Shown piece after piece: positions 26,398-36,250 of a stretch of 64,000 nt of DNA. How positions within the stretch are numbered: position 1 is the stretch's first letter; every line of letters starts with the position of its first letter. The DNA comes from Natronorubrum sulfidifaciens JCM 14089. Lineage in GTDB: Archaea; Halobacteriota; Halobacteria; Halobacteriales; Natrialbaceae. Below the pieces are notes generated by a model, which was not told the DNA's origin, made no database searches, and saw only the letters and a program-made list of their open reading frames with translations. The position numbers were made by a program, and so were the translations under genes. Location: the NCBI RefSeq assembly GCF_000337735.1, contig NZ_AOHX01000025.1, forward strand, positions 309,967 to 373,966, read 5' to 3'.

Positions 26398-29292
26398 TTA
26401 TTCCGTGAACGTGATCCAGCCGTCGGGAGCCTGGGATTTCACGTCGTTCATCGCCTCGCGGGCCTCGATGCGGCTCTCGTAGGTTTGGGTGCTCTCGGCC
26501 ATCGTCGACCCGTACTCATCAACCAGTCGCCACACCCAGCCGTCCTCCGCGGTGTGGAGTTCGAAGGAGACGCTGTCGATCTCGAGGATGCTCGCGTCCT
26601 CGATGAGCGTGCGCACGTCCTCGAGGGCAGCGCGTGCGGCCTCGCTCGAGGTGTGGGTTTCAGTGCCAGTGGCGACCGTCTGCCCGTCTTCGTCGATGAG
26701 CCGCCAGCGCCAGCGGTCGTCGTCGTCCGCGATCAGTTCGAACGAGGCGACGTCGAAGTCGACCCGGCCGGCCATCGGTGCGAGCTGACGGACGTCTTCG
26801 ATGGCTGATCGAACGGCGTCTTTCGTCGGGACGGCGTCGGTCGCGCTCGCGATCACCTCGCGGTCGCGGTCGACGAGTTCCCACGTCCAGCCGTCCGTGG
26901 CGTCCAGCCGGATCGCCGCGTCCTCGATCGCGAATATCGGCGCGTCTGCGGCGTGTGCTTGGAGCGTCTTGGCGGCGTTCATCGCAGCATCGCGGTCGCC
27001 ATAAGAGACGGTCGAGTCGGCGATCTCCTCGCGGTCGCGATCGAGCAGTCGCCAGTGCCAGTCGCCGCTTTCGTACAGCTGCACAGTGACGTCGCCGATG
27101 GGATGGCTGGACGCATCGGCAGCCGAGTCGCGAACGTCACTGATGTTCTCGACGAGTTCGTCTCGAGTCGGATGTGCCGTCGCGTCGTCCGCGACGACGT
27201 CGCCCGACGGGAGCACGAACCGCCAGTGCCAGTCGTCGTCGGCGTACGTTTGGAACATCGCTCGATCCATCGTCCGCACGTCGGCATCGAGGTGCTCGAG
27301 CAGCCGGTTCATCGCCTGTCGTGCGGCCCCGCGAGTCGGATACGTCTCGGGACCTTCGGCGACGAGTTGGCCGCCCTCGTCGATGAGCCGCCAGCCCCAG
27401 CCGCCGTCTTCGTCGACGAACAGTTCGAACGCTGCGGTCTCAATCTCGAGCAACTCGGCCTCGGGGGCCTGCTTTTTGAGCGTCAGCATCGTCTCGGCGG
27501 CTTCCCCGCGGGAGGTGTGTTCGTCGCCGCTGTCGGCCAAGACGTTGCCGTCCTCGTCGATGAGTCGCCAGCGCCACTCGCCAGAGTCGGCCTCGTAGAC
27601 CTGAAACGCCGCGTGCTCGAACTCGATCAGGTCGGCCTCGCTGGCCTGTTCACGGACCCGCTGGATCGCCTCCGTCGCCGTGTCGGCGTCGGGATGGGGC
27701 TCCGTGCTCGCGGCGACCACCTCGCGGTCGTCGGTGACGAGCCGCCAGTGCCAGTCGGGGGTGGGTTCGCCGTCGTACTCGAGTGTAGTGCCACCGTCCG
27801 GCGTCACCACGGAGTCGTCGGCTGCCACCGGGAGGTCGTCGTTCGGCTCGGTGGCGGCCGTCGTGGTGTGCTCGTCAGGGTAGACCTCGTACGCCGCATC
27901 CTCGATTTCGACCACGTCCGCCTCGAGGGCGTGCTCGCGGAACTGGCCGGCACTGCGCTCGATGTCCCCACGGTCCGTCGTCTCCCGTGGGCTTTGAGCG
28001 ACGAGTTGCTCGGTTTCGTCGACGAGCCGCCAGCGCCACTGTTCGCCCGACTGGTACAACTCGTAAGCCGGCTCGCCGGCGACGGTCATCGACGCCGACT
28101 CGAACGCGGGGAGCAACGCCTCGGCAGCGGCCTCAGCATCGCGGCGGCTCTCAAACGTGTCCGAGCAGGCGGCGACGACATCGTCACGGTCGTCGACGAG
28201 TCGCCACGTCCAGCCTGCGGGTTGCTCGAGGAGTTCGACCCCGACGTGCTCGACGTCGATCAGACGGGCGCGTCCGAACCGATCGGCGAACGTCTGTGCG
28301 GCGTCCTCCGCCAACGACTGCGTTTCGTGGCCCGTCTCGCTTCCGGCCAGCGGCGTTCGGTCGTCGTCGACCAGTTGCCAGTGCCACAGGTCCCGTCGCT
28401 CAGCGTAGGTGAACGCGGCACCGTCGATCTCGATGACGTCCGCGCCGGGGCCACGGTCTTTCAGGAAGCTCACCGACGTTTCGGCCTCGTCGCGCTCGGT
28501 GAACTCGCCGGTGCTGGCACCGACGACACTGCCGTCATCACGGGCAAGTGTCCACTGCCACGTGCCGTCACGGTCCTCGTAGAGCCGGAACGCGGAGGTC
28601 GTCAACTCCATCAGCCCGGCGGAGCTGATCTGGGATTGGACGCGTTCGATGCTCTGGGTCGCGTCGGGTCGCGTGACAGCGCTCTCGTTGCTCGCCGCGA
28701 GCGCTTCCAGATGCAGGACGTGCCATTTCCAGTCGCCGTTTTCGTCGCGGAAGACGGCGAACTGGGCTCCTTCCATGGCGCCGCCAGTCAGAATTTCCGG
28801 ATCGTCAGTTGCCCCCTCTTCGTCGACGAACATCCCTCTTCGACCCGTCAAAATGGGGACGAGAGCCGTAACACCGGCGATGAGTCCCACGCCGAGCGTA
28901 TAGACGGTAATGACCTGCACGCTGTAGTCGACGCCGAGTTCCCGCCAATTGTACGGATACGCCCAGCCGAAAAAGACGACGCCGGAGAGCGCAATGACCA
29001 GCCCCAGCACGCTCGCATAAATCCCGATCCTGCGCACCGGGAGCATCAACACGATCCCGAACAGACAGAGCGCGAGTCCCGCCGCCGCTGTCACCCCTGA
29101 ACCCCTGATGAGCGTATAGGAGTCCGCACTCCCCGCGTAGCCGACGACGAACACGGCCACTCCTGTCGCGCCAAGGATGTAGCCGACGATGAATACCCAG
29201 TAGCCGTAGACGTCCGTGCTCGAGTCGGGTTCGCCGACGTAGTGTTCGTACAGTCGGTACAACTTATGATGAATTTCGCTTAATGAGGACAT
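26398..29292 (-). CDS. Membrane protein with four TM segments and 13 DUF1508 repeats
   Basis: A 964-residue protein from the ATG at 29292 (MSSLSEIHHKLYRLYEHY). Four hydrophobic segments fall within about residues 25-150. Thirteen repeats of roughly 55-65 residues follow, each with the DUF1508/YegP core (Y/F-x-x-Y...W-x-W-R-L-x-D-x-x-x-x-x-V/I-A-x-S) followed by a helix rich in Ala, Asp and Glu. Examples are WRWRLIDEDGNVLADS, WHWRLLDRDREEIADS and WTWELVDRDREVIASA. Repeat 6 has a low-complexity insertion. Most haloarchaeal DUF1508 proteins hold one or two units. The function of this family is unknown; the repeats lie on one side of the membrane, but orientation cannot be fixed from the sequence. 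Confidence 0.85.
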   Translation of the reverse strand: MSSLSEIHHKLYRLYEHYVGEPDSSTDVYGYWVFIVGYILGATGVAVFVVGYAGSADSYTLIRGSGVTAAAGLALCLFGIVLMLPVRRIGIYASVLGLVIALSGVVFFGWAYPYNWRELGVDYSVQVITVYTLGVGLIAGVTALVPILTGRRGMFVDEEGATDDPEILTGGAMEGAQFAVFRDENGDWKWHVLHLEALAASNESAVTRPDATQSIERVQSQISSAGLMELTTSAFRLYEDRDGTWQWTLARDDGSVVGASTGEFTERDEAETSVSFLKDRGPGADVIEIDGAAFTYAERRDLWHWQLVDDDRTPLAGSETGHETQSLAEDAAQTFADRFGRARLIDVEHVGVELLEQPAGWTWRLVDDRDDVVAACSDTFESRRDAEAAAEALLPAFESASMTVAGEPAYELYQSGEQWRWRLVDETEQLVAQSPRETTDRGDIERSAGQFREHALEADVVEIEDAAYEVYPDEHTTTAATEPNDDLPVAADDSVVTPDGGTTLEYDGEPTPDWHWRLVTDDREVVAASTEPHPDADTATEAIQRVREQASEADLIEFEHAAFQVYEADSGEWRWRLIDEDGNVLADSGDEHTSRGEAAETMLTLKKQAPEAELLEIETAAFELFVDEDGGWGWRLIDEGGQLVAEGPETYPTRGAARQAMNRLLEHLDADVRTMDRAMFQTYADDDWHWRFVLPSGDVVADDATAHPTRDELVENISDVRDSAADASSHPIGDVTVQLYESGDWHWRLLDRDREEIADSTVSYGDRDAAMNAAKTLQAHAADAPIFAIEDAAIRLDATDGWTWELVDRDREVIASATDAVPTKDAVRSAIEDVRQLAPMAGRVDFDVASFELIADDDDRWRWRLIDEDGQTVATGTETHTSSEAARAALEDVRTLIEDASILEIDSVSFELHTAEDGWVWRLVDEYGSTMAESTQTYESRIEAREAMNDVKSQAPDGWITFTE

Positions 29293-29609
29293 TTGGTAAC
29301 TTGACTCGATAACTGAAATACACCATAATAAAGCTCCGTCCATGGTACAAATTCTAGATATATTCGTTAAACTATGGGCGATTAGTAGCGAAGACTACTC
29401 GAGCGACGACAGCCAGTTATTCCCTAACGTGGTACGAGAAACGGCGCTCGAGACGGGGCAGCGCCGCTGTCCGGACGATCGACCGATCGCGCCGAGCGGT
29501 ACGGACAGTCGAAAGTCGAGTCGGCGATGACGAGATGATGTCTCACGACGCAGTCCGGCGATTCGGAACCAAACCGATCGGATACTCGAGGAAAGTCGAG
29601 GAATGTAAT
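29293..29609. other. Non-coding gap between DUF1508 gene and pantoate kinase
   Basis: No gene recognised. The right part near the DUF1508 start is AT-rich (ATACACCATAATAAAG near 29318-29333) and fits a promoter for that gene. Confidence 0.4.
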
Positions 29610-30443
29610 TTACTTCAACATCGCACCCGCGGGATGGGTCGCACAGACGGTCGGCTCGTAGCCGGCATCGGACAGCCCCGTGCCGAGGGCGAAGACGGTC
29701 TCGCCAAGCATCGCCATCGAGGCCTGCCCGCCGGCCTCCGTGACGTCGTTGACCGTCTCTGCGACCTGTTCGGTCAACAGCCCCGCCTCGCGAGCGAACA
29801 ACCGCGAGGCGTACATGAACGATAGCAGTGTCGGCTCAGAGACGACGCGTGACAGCGCCTGTTTCCCGGCCGCCGACAACTGGTCGGTCTCCCCCGAGAG
29901 GACGTCCGCCGTCGACAGTTCACCGAACGAAACGTACTCCACGCGCGCTCGCTCGGGGATCGCATCGAGTTTGTTCTCCTGTGGCCCACCGGGCTCGAGT
30001 CGGATCGGAACGCCGCCGTGTGCCTGTGCGACGACGTCGCCCAGTCCGGTTCCGGCCTGTACTTCGGCCCCGTGGGCGATCGTGACGAGTTCGTTTCGCG
30101 AGAGCTTTCGCTCGAACACGCGGTTGGCTGCGAGCGCGGTGCCAAGCGCCATCGCCCCCGAGACGCCGAAGCCGGACCCGAGCGGGATCTCGGATTTGGC
30201 CTCGACGCGGGCTGGCGTCTCGAGCGTCTCGAGGACGGTCCTGACGGGATCGATCTCGAGTTCCTCGCCGTCGAGGACGATCGTTGACTCGCCCTCGGGT
30301 GCGGGTGTGACCGTTACGTCGACGCCGTCGGTGAGCGTCAGCCCCGCACCGCGAGAGCCCGCTTCCGTCGGATCCTCGGCTGGGTGGGCGCTGAAAAAGC
30401 CCGTGATATGCCCCGGTACGAACGCGGTCGCCTCCTCACGCAT
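29610..30443 (-). CDS. Pantoate kinase (GHMP family)
   Basis: A 277-residue archaeal pantoate kinase that phosphorylates pantoate before condensation with beta-alanine. Motifs include AFVPGHITGFFSAHPAED at the start, the GHMP ATP loop PLGSGFGVSGAMALGTALAAN near residues 87-107 (glycine-rich core GSGFGVSGA) and the C-terminal CATHPAGAMLK. It pairs functionally with the ligase at 20314-21093. The start at 30443 fits the family length. Confidence 0.93.
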   Translation of the reverse strand: MREEATAFVPGHITGFFSAHPAEDPTEAGSRGAGLTLTDGVDVTVTPAPEGESTIVLDGEELEIDPVRTVLETLETPARVEAKSEIPLGSGFGVSGAMALGTALAANRVFERKLSRNELVTIAHGAEVQAGTGLGDVVAQAHGGVPIRLEPGGPQENKLDAIPERARVEYVSFGELSTADVLSGETDQLSAAGKQALSRVVSEPTLLSFMYASRLFAREAGLLTEQVAETVNDVTEAGGQASMAMLGETVFALGTGLSDAGYEPTVCATHPAGAMLK

Positions 30444-30504
30444 TGGGGACCCTTACGACCGGGGCGATATAACAGTGAAGATTCGCCACAGTTTCGACCG
30501 ACCG

Positions 30505-31290
30505 TCACCGATACGATCCCTGCTCCGTCTCGAGGCCGCCGGAGACAGCGATCCAGTCCGCCTGCGGGCCGGTGAGTTCGACGGCGAGTTCGTCCGTGTA
30601 CCAGTTGCTGCTCCAGCCGCCGACCCACCACGAGTTCTCGCCGCGGTTGGTAACGCGGATCGAAACCTCGGTGGACGGATCGGCGTCGTACTCGGCGGAG
30701 AGGACGCTCGTATACTCGAGACAGCGATCCGTTCCGTCGAGACACGTCGTCTCGCTCGCGTCAGCGCGTGGCTCGAGCACCGGCTCGGTACCGACCGGGT
30801 CACGTGTCTCGATGGGGTCGTCGCTCTCGATCCGGAGCTGCAGTTCGTACTGGTCGCGGTCACGGACGAACATGTCGGGGTCGTCCGGGTCGTACTCCGC
30901 GGCCGTGATCCGTTCTGTTCGACCCAACTCGCCATCCTCGACGAATCGGTAGTACTCGGGCTTGACGACGAACTCAGCAGCCGTGATCTCGAGCATCGGG
31001 CCGCGGTCAGTGTCGACGAGCCGACTCGAGAACGCCTCGGGCCGGGCGTAGTAGTCGCCGTCCTCGAGCGCGCCCGCGACAGATACCTCGCCGTCGGCGA
31101 CCGGCACCGGGACGAGCACCGTCGCGTTTGTCAACGTCCCGTTCGTCGACACTTCGACGTCGTAGCTGTACTCGCTCGTATAGCTGTCCTCGGCGAGCGA
31201 GTCGGAGAGGAGGGCGAGCCCACCGACCACGAGCGCAGCGACAACGACCAATCCCACGAGTCCGATGCCGATCGTGCGTTTGTCTCTCAT
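30505..31290 (-). CDS. Membrane-anchored extracellular protein, unknown
   Basis: A 261-residue protein from the ATG at 31290 (MRDKRTIGIGLVGLVVV). Residues 7-29 form a single N-terminal membrane segment; the rest is a polar, beta-rich extracellular domain (TNATVLVPVPVADGEVS, WWVGGWSSNWYTDELAVEL) with one possible disulfide (CLDGTDRC). No enzymatic motif is found. An upstream in-frame start at 31329 is less likely. Next downstream on the same strand is pantoate kinase, 61 bp away; functional linkage is not evident. Confidence 0.72.
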   Translation of the reverse strand: MRDKRTIGIGLVGLVVVAALVVGGLALLSDSLAEDSYTSEYSYDVEVSTNGTLTNATVLVPVPVADGEVSVAGALEDGDYYARPEAFSSRLVDTDRGPMLEITAAEFVVKPEYYRFVEDGELGRTERITAAEYDPDDPDMFVRDRDQYELQLRIESDDPIETRDPVGTEPVLEPRADASETTCLDGTDRCLEYTSVLSAEYDADPSTEVSIRVTNRGENSWWVGGWSSNWYTDELAVELTGPQADWIAVSGGLETEQGSYR

Positions 31291-31440
31291 CGTGTTCCTC
31301 GAGCGGACGATCCTCGCAAGCCGAGACACCGACCACTAACGGTCGATACGAGCGGGGGACTGGTAGCGGTATCGGACCGTTCCCCAATCGTGAAAATACG
31401 TCGTTGCTGACTGACTCGAGTCGTCACCCAGCAACCTCGC

Positions 31441-31721
31441 CTACCGTGAGAGTCGCTGTCAGTCCGGCGAGACTTCGCTTCGCTCGTCTCGCTGGCTCCC
31501 AGGTTTGCCGCCTACGGCGACAAACGCTGGCGATCTCGCGGGAACACCGTTGGACTCGCGTTGCTCGTCCAACGAGCTCCCGCTCGGCGAACAGCGACCT
31601 CGTCTACGGCGAGAGTCGCTGTCGATCTCGTGGGAACACGGTCGGAGCAAAGCACCTCTCTGTTCCCGATCGACGGTTGCGCCGTCGCCTACGGCGACAG
31701 GCGCTGTCGGTCTCTCGGGAA
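31441..31721 (-). repeat. Four tandem copies of the aspS 3' end (peptide [10 protein letters not shown] plus stop)
   Basis: On the aspS strand, 33-nt segments at 31689-31721 (the live gene end), 31604-31636 and 31512-31544 all encode [10 protein letters not shown] followed by TAG. They differ at six codons, every change synonymous. A fourth segment at 31441-31473 is decayed (VSPD, stop, QRLSR, stop). Spacing is 71, 92 and 85 nt. Sequence between the units is not obviously repeated apart from the GTG before TTC. Confidence 0.9.
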
Positions 31722-32993
31722 CAACACAGCCTCTCGGATGTTGTCCAGTCCGAGGATCGTCATGATCAGGCGCTCGCCACCGAGGCCGAAGCCGGCGTGA
31801 GGCGGCATGCCGTATTTAAACATCTTCGTGTAGTATTCGAACTGCTCGGGGTCGAGCCCTTGCTGTTCGAAGCCTTCGATGAGCTTCTCGTGGCGGTGTT
31901 CGCGCTGGCCGCCGGAGACGAGTTCCATCCGCGGGTGCATCAGGTCGAAGCCCGTCGAGAGCTGGTCGTCGTCGTCGTGGTCTTTGATGTAGAACGGCTT
32001 GATCTCGCTTGGCCAGTCGGTGATGAAGTAGTGGCCGCCGACGTCGTCGCCGAGTGCCTTCTCGCCCTCGGTCGGCAGGTCGTCGCCCCAGACAAGCTGT
32101 TCGTCGAGTTCGCCCGTCGCGTTGATGCGCTCGATGGCGTCCTCGTAGCTGATGCGTGGGAACGCCTCGTCAGGAACCTCGAACTCGTCTTCGAGGCCGA
32201 GCGCCTCGAGTTCGTCGGCGCAGTTCTCGGAGACGGCTTCGTAGGCGGCTTTGACGACGCCTTCGACGACGTCCATCGCGTCGTTCTGGTCACAGAACGC
32301 GCCCTCGAAGTCGATCGAAGTCGCCTCGTTGAGGTGTCGCGGCGTGTTGTGCTCTTCAGCGCGGAAGATCGGGCCGATCTCGAAAACGCGCTCGACGTTC
32401 GAGCCGGCGATCAGCTGCTTGAACAGCTGTGGCGACTGGTTCATAAAGGCCTCTTCGCCGAAGTAGGTGATCGGGAAGAGTTCGGTGCCGCCTTCGGTCC
32501 CCGTGGCGACGATCTTCGGCGTCGTGATCTCCGTACACTCGAACTCGCGGAATCGCTCGCGGACAGCGCGCAGGATCTCCGAGCGAATCTCGAAGACTGC
32601 CTGCACGTCGTCTTTTCGGAGGTCGAGCGTGCGGTTGTCGAGTCGCGTCGAGAGGTCGGCGTCGACCTTCCCCGAGGGGTCAAGCGGCAGTTCAGGGTCG
32701 GCCGGCGCGACGACCTCGACGCTTTCGGGCGTGATCTCGACGCCCGTTGGTGCGCGTGGCTCCTCTTCGACGGCACCCGAAACCGAGACGACGCTCTCTC
32801 GAGAGACGCCGAGGCCGGTGTCGACGAGTTCGTCGTCCATCTCGTCTTTCTCGAACTTGATCTGGATCTTGCCCGTGCTGTCTCGGAGGATCAAGAAGGC
32901 AATGCCGCCGAGGTCGCGGATTTCGTGCACCCAGCCAGCGACGGTTACGTCGTCGCCCGGCTCAGCGTCGGCAGTATGGATTCTGTCCTGCAT
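31689..32993 (-). CDS. aspS: Aspartyl-tRNA synthetase (archaeal type)
   Basis: A 434-residue class IIb synthetase. An N-terminal OB-fold binds the anticodon ([23 protein letters not shown]; core [11 protein letters not shown], residues 20-30). The catalytic core has motif 2 [14 protein letters not shown] and motif 3 [11 protein letters not shown]. The size without an insertion domain is archaeal/eukaryotic. Many archaeal AspRS also charge tRNA-Asn; whether this one does cannot be decided here. The C-terminal peptide [10 protein letters not shown] is repeated beyond the stop. Confidence 0.95.
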   Translation of the reverse strand: MQDRIHTADAEPGDDVTVAGWVHEIRDLGGIAFLILRDSTGKIQIKFEKDEMDDELVDTGLGVSRESVVSVSGAVEEEPRAPTGVEITPESVEVVAPADPELPLDPSGKVDADLSTRLDNRTLDLRKDDVQAVFEIRSEILRAVRERFREFECTEITTPKIVATGTEGGTELFPITYFGEEAFMNQSPQLFKQLIAGSNVERVFEIGPIFRAEEHNTPRHLNEATSIDFEGAFCDQNDAMDVVEGVVKAAYEAVSENCADELEALGLEDEFEVPDEAFPRISYEDAIERINATGELDEQLVWGDDLPTEGEKALGDDVGGHYFITDWPSEIKPFYIKDHDDDDQLSTGFDLMHPRMELVSGGQREHRHEKLIEGFEQQGLDPEQFEYYTKMFKYGMPPHAGFGLGGERLIMTILGLDNIREAVLFPRDRQRLSP

Positions 32994-33140
32994 ACCACCC
33001 GATTCCCGTCGCCGGAACTTAAGCGCAATCGTTCTGTGCCGGCCGAGTGCGCTCGAGACGGATTACTGACGCGATACGAGAGGGACTCGAGGGAGCGGCC
33101 GGCCGATGAACGGGCTGTGGACCGTGACCAACAAGCGATT

Positions 33141-34487
33141 TCAGCGCTTGTGGGCGGTCATCGGAATCTCGTGTTTCGGGCGCGCGGTGATCGTCGCCAT
33201 CAGATCGAGGTCCGTTCCGGGGACGAGTTCGAGGTGATACTGCTGATAGATCGTCGCGAGCATGAGCCGTGCCTCGAGCATCGCAAACCGGTCGCCGATA
33301 CATCGGCGCGGCCCCGCCGCGAACGGGAAGTAGGCGAGTTTCGGGAGATCGGACTCCATCTCGTCGGTCCAGCGCGCGGGCCGGAACGCGAGCGGGTCGT
33401 CGTACCAGCGCGGGTCGCGGTGGACCACCCACTGGTGCATCCGAACCGTCGATCCCGGCTGAATCTCGTAGCCGTCGATGATGTCCGGCTTGACCGGTTC
33501 GCGGACGATTCCCGGCACCGGCGGATAGAGGCGCATCGACTCTTTGACGACCTGTTCCGTATATGTGAGTTCAGAGAGATCCGCCATCGTCGGCGTCTCA
33601 CCGTCGAGTACCTCGTCGAGTTCCTCGACGAGTCGCTGCTCGGCGGCGGGGTTCGTCGCGAGGAGATACGCCGTAAACGTCAGCGAGAGCGCCGTCGTCT
33701 CGTGGCCGGCGAGCAACAGCGTCACGACCTCGTCTCTGATCTGTTCGTCCGAGAGCGTGGCCCCTTCCTCGTCGCTCATCTCGAGGAGTTTCGAGATGAC
33801 GCCCTGCTCTGTGGGGTTCGCCCGCCGCTCTTCGATCAATCGGTAGACGACGGCGTCGAGCTCCTCGCGTGCGCGCTGGATTCGGCGTCGGGACGGCGTC
33901 GGAACCGTCGGCGGGAGGACCAGATGCGAGAGGCTCTCACTCGCCAGCATGAACTCCTCGAGCGCGTCGCCGACGGTGTCGACGTAGTCGTCGATGTCGA
34001 CGCCGAACAGCGCCCGGGCAACGATTTTCAGTGTAATCTCCATCATGTCCTCGTGGAACAGCCGGGTCTGACCGTCGTCCCACTCCTCGAGCCCCGCCTC
34101 GGTGAACTCGGTCATCATCGAGGCGTACTCCTGGATTCGGTTGGGGTGGAACGCGGGCTGGATGAGGTGGCGATTGCGCCGCCAGACTGCGCCTTCGCTG
34201 TTCAGGATGCCGTTGCCCGTGACCGGTCCGAGAATGGTCTGGAACCGCTCGCCTTTGACGTAGTTCTGGTTGTTCTGGACGAGTACCTGCTCGATGTAGT
34301 CAGGGTGGTTGAGCTGGTAGACAGGACCACCCGGCTCCTCCCAGTGGGCGATATCGCCGTACTCCTGGGCTGTCGTCGTCATGAAATCGTACGGATCGCG
34401 GAGGAAGGCGAGTTGGTTGCCGACGATCGGCAGTCCACTGGGACCGGGCGGCTGCTCGTCGCGGATTTCGGGGGTGTCGCTGCTCAT
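33141..34487 (-). CDS. Cytochrome P450
   Basis: A 448-residue soluble P450 starting MSSDTPEIRDEQPPGPSG (ATG 34487). The heme-binding loop is FPFAAGPRRCIGDRFA, with the proximal Cys about 50 residues from the end. The I-helix carries LLLAGHETTALS, and the K-helix ESMRLYPP. Length and PPGPSG start resemble CYP109/CYP174-like soluble forms. No ferredoxin or reductase gene is adjacent, so the electron donor and substrate are unknown; carotenoid or lipid hydroxylation is only a guess. The divergent neighbour is a Bat-type regulator. Confidence 0.93.
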   Translation of the reverse strand: MSSDTPEIRDEQPPGPSGLPIVGNQLAFLRDPYDFMTTTAQEYGDIAHWEEPGGPVYQLNHPDYIEQVLVQNNQNYVKGERFQTILGPVTGNGILNSEGAVWRRNRHLIQPAFHPNRIQEYASMMTEFTEAGLEEWDDGQTRLFHEDMMEITLKIVARALFGVDIDDYVDTVGDALEEFMLASESLSHLVLPPTVPTPSRRRIQRAREELDAVVYRLIEERRANPTEQGVISKLLEMSDEEGATLSDEQIRDEVVTLLLAGHETTALSLTFTAYLLATNPAAEQRLVEELDEVLDGETPTMADLSELTYTEQVVKESMRLYPPVPGIVREPVKPDIIDGYEIQPGSTVRMHQWVVHRDPRWYDDPLAFRPARWTDEMESDLPKLAYFPFAAGPRRCIGDRFAMLEARLMLATIYQQYHLELVPGTDLDLMATITARPKHEIPMTAHKR

Positions 34488-34641
34488 TGACACTCGTTTG
34501 GAGGGGCGCGAGCCACCTATCTCTACGGCCGAGCATCCTCGGCACGCTTAATTATAACCCGCCCCGGTCTCCCGACATGCACGCATACTCGAGCGAACGG
34601 GTACGAACCCCACCGATGCACGCGCGACTCGAGGGATCGAG

Positions 34642-35322
34642 ATGAGAGCCGCGACGGTGACGCTCTCGTGGAACCACAGCCACGAGAACCCGATCCCCGA
34701 CGTCTTCGGTGTCGATGACGCGGTTTCCCTCGAGTCGATCCGCTACGTCAATCCCATTCACGACGGCCGGTACGTCGAACTCCTCGACCTGCGTGGCGAC
34801 CTCGAGCGGGCGCGGACGCTGCTCGAGGACGCGCCCGAGGCGATCGAATACGACCTCGTCGGCGATGATGACCGGGGCGTCGCCTACGTCCAGTGGCGCA
34901 CCGTCGGCCTCGTCGGCGACCTCCTCTCGATCCTCGACGAGCGCGAAATCGTCATCGACTGGCCGATCACGGCCGTCGAAACCGAGACCGACCGCGGGCT
35001 CGAGTTGACAGTGGTCGGGACGAACTGGGCGATCGAACAGGCGGCCACGGATCTGCCCGACGGCGTCAGCCTCGAACTCCATCGACTCGGCAGCTACCGT
35101 CCGCAGGCAGATCGGCAGTTTGCGACGCTCACCGAGCGCCAGCGAGCAGTCTTCGAACTGGCGCTTGCGGAGGGCTACTACGAGGTGCCACGGGAGACGA
35201 CACAGCGCGACCTCGCCGACCAACTCGACTGCGCGACGGGAACCGTCGCCGAACACCTCCAGCGCATCGAATCGGCGTTCGCGAGCGCCTACGCCGCGTC
35301 GATCCAGTCTCAGGATCGCTGA
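34642..35322 (+). CDS. Bat-type helix-turn-helix regulator (HTH_10)
   Basis: A 226-residue regulator. The N-terminal part (RAATVTLSWNHSHENPIPDVF) is the alpha/beta domain of this family, and the HTH_10 domain lies at about residues 160-215 (LTERQRAVFELALAEGYYEVPRE; hallmark GYYEVPRETT, then DLADQLDCATGTVAEHL). It is divergent from the P450 gene with 154 bp between starts, so regulation of the P450 is plausible but unproven. Confidence 0.87.
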   Translation: MRAATVTLSWNHSHENPIPDVFGVDDAVSLESIRYVNPIHDGRYVELLDLRGDLERARTLLEDAPEAIEYDLVGDDDRGVAYVQWRTVGLVGDLLSILDEREIVIDWPITAVETETDRGLELTVVGTNWAIEQAATDLPDGVSLELHRLGSYRPQADRQFATLTERQRAVFELALAEGYYEVPRETTQRDLADQLDCATGTVAEHLQRIESAFASAYAASIQSQDR

Positions 35323-35431
35323 CCCGAACGAGACGGCTCGACTCGAGCCAATCACTGACGCCGATCAGCTGTCCACCCCTGTGCTGGCTGGCACCAGACT
35401 CGTTTTTATCCGCCACCGATAAGCGACTGGT

Positions 35432-36196
35432 ATGGACGACCTTGAGCGACTCGCCGCCGACATCCGGCGTGCAGACACTGTGGTTGCGTTCACCGGCGCA
35501 GGCATCTCTGCACCCTCCGGCGTCCCAACCTTCCGCGGCGACGACGGCGTCTGGGAGCACTTCGATGAGGGCCAGTTCACCTACGGGCGCTTTCAGCGCG
35601 ATCCAGCGGGGTTCTGGACGGATCGCCTCGAGTTGCAGCGAGTGATGTTCGACGGTGAGTTCGAACCCAACCCAGCCCACGAGGCGCTGGCTGCGATGGG
35701 GGCGGACGGACACCTCAAGGCGATTTTGACGCAGAACACGGACGGCTTGCACGTCGACGCCGCCGACGCAAGCGGGACGAATGAGACGACACTGCTCGAA
35801 CTCCACGGCAACGCGCGACGCGTGCGCTGTCCCGACTGCGGGCGGTGTACCGACGGCGATCCGGTTTTCGAACGCGCTGCCGACGGCGACATCCCACCGA
35901 CCTGTGAGTGTGGTGGCGTCTACAAACCGGACGTCGTCCTCTTTGGCGAACAGCTTCCGGGCGCGGTCATCCAGCGTGCTCGAGCCCTCGCCCGCGAGAG
36001 CGACGTCTTCCTCGCGATCGGCTCCTCGCTGGTAGTTGAACCCGCTGCGTCGCTGCCTCGGCTCGCCGCATCCCCGGAGACGACCGTTGGGATCATCAAC
36101 CTTGAGTCGACGCCGGTCGACTCGACGGCTGATATCGTCTACCGTGAGGACGTGACGACTGTGTTGCCACGGCTTCGTGACGTCCTCGAGGCGTGA
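35432..36196 (+). CDS. SIR2-family NAD-dependent protein deacylase
   Basis: A 254-residue sirtuin. NAD-binding GAGISAPSGVPTFRG lies near residue 23, TQNTDGLH near 100, the catalytic His in ELHGN near 120, and the zinc site as CPDC and CECGG. The late motif IGSSLVVEPA is also present. It removes acyl groups from lysines, for example on chromatin-associated or metabolic proteins. It stands alone and converges with the GGGP synthase gene. Confidence 0.94.
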   Translation: MDDLERLAADIRRADTVVAFTGAGISAPSGVPTFRGDDGVWEHFDEGQFTYGRFQRDPAGFWTDRLELQRVMFDGEFEPNPAHEALAAMGADGHLKAILTQNTDGLHVDAADASGTNETTLLELHGNARRVRCPDCGRCTDGDPVFERAADGDIPPTCECGGVYKPDVVLFGEQLPGAVIQRARALARESDVFLAIGSSLVVEPAASLPRLAASPETTVGIINLESTPVDSTADIVYREDVTTVLPRLRDVLEA

Positions 36197-36250
36197 AACA
36201 GGTCTGCTTCGAAAAGAGAGATAAACAGCTGGCGATCGCGTGTGCCCGTC

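Noticed and set aside
26953..29100. Long + strand frame opposite the DUF1508 repeat gene, itself repetitive
   Set aside because: Its repetitiveness is the mirror image of the DUF1508 repeats; no independent coding signal.
31441..31721. aspS tail copies considered as a CRISPR array
   Set aside because: Only four units, diverged, uneven spacing, no cas genes; the units encode a conserved protein end.
31128..34490. Very long open frame on the + strand (over 1100 codons) opposite aspS and the P450 gene
   Set aside because: It is the reverse frame of two well-recognised genes in high-GC DNA; its protein has no family features and Arg/Val-biased composition.
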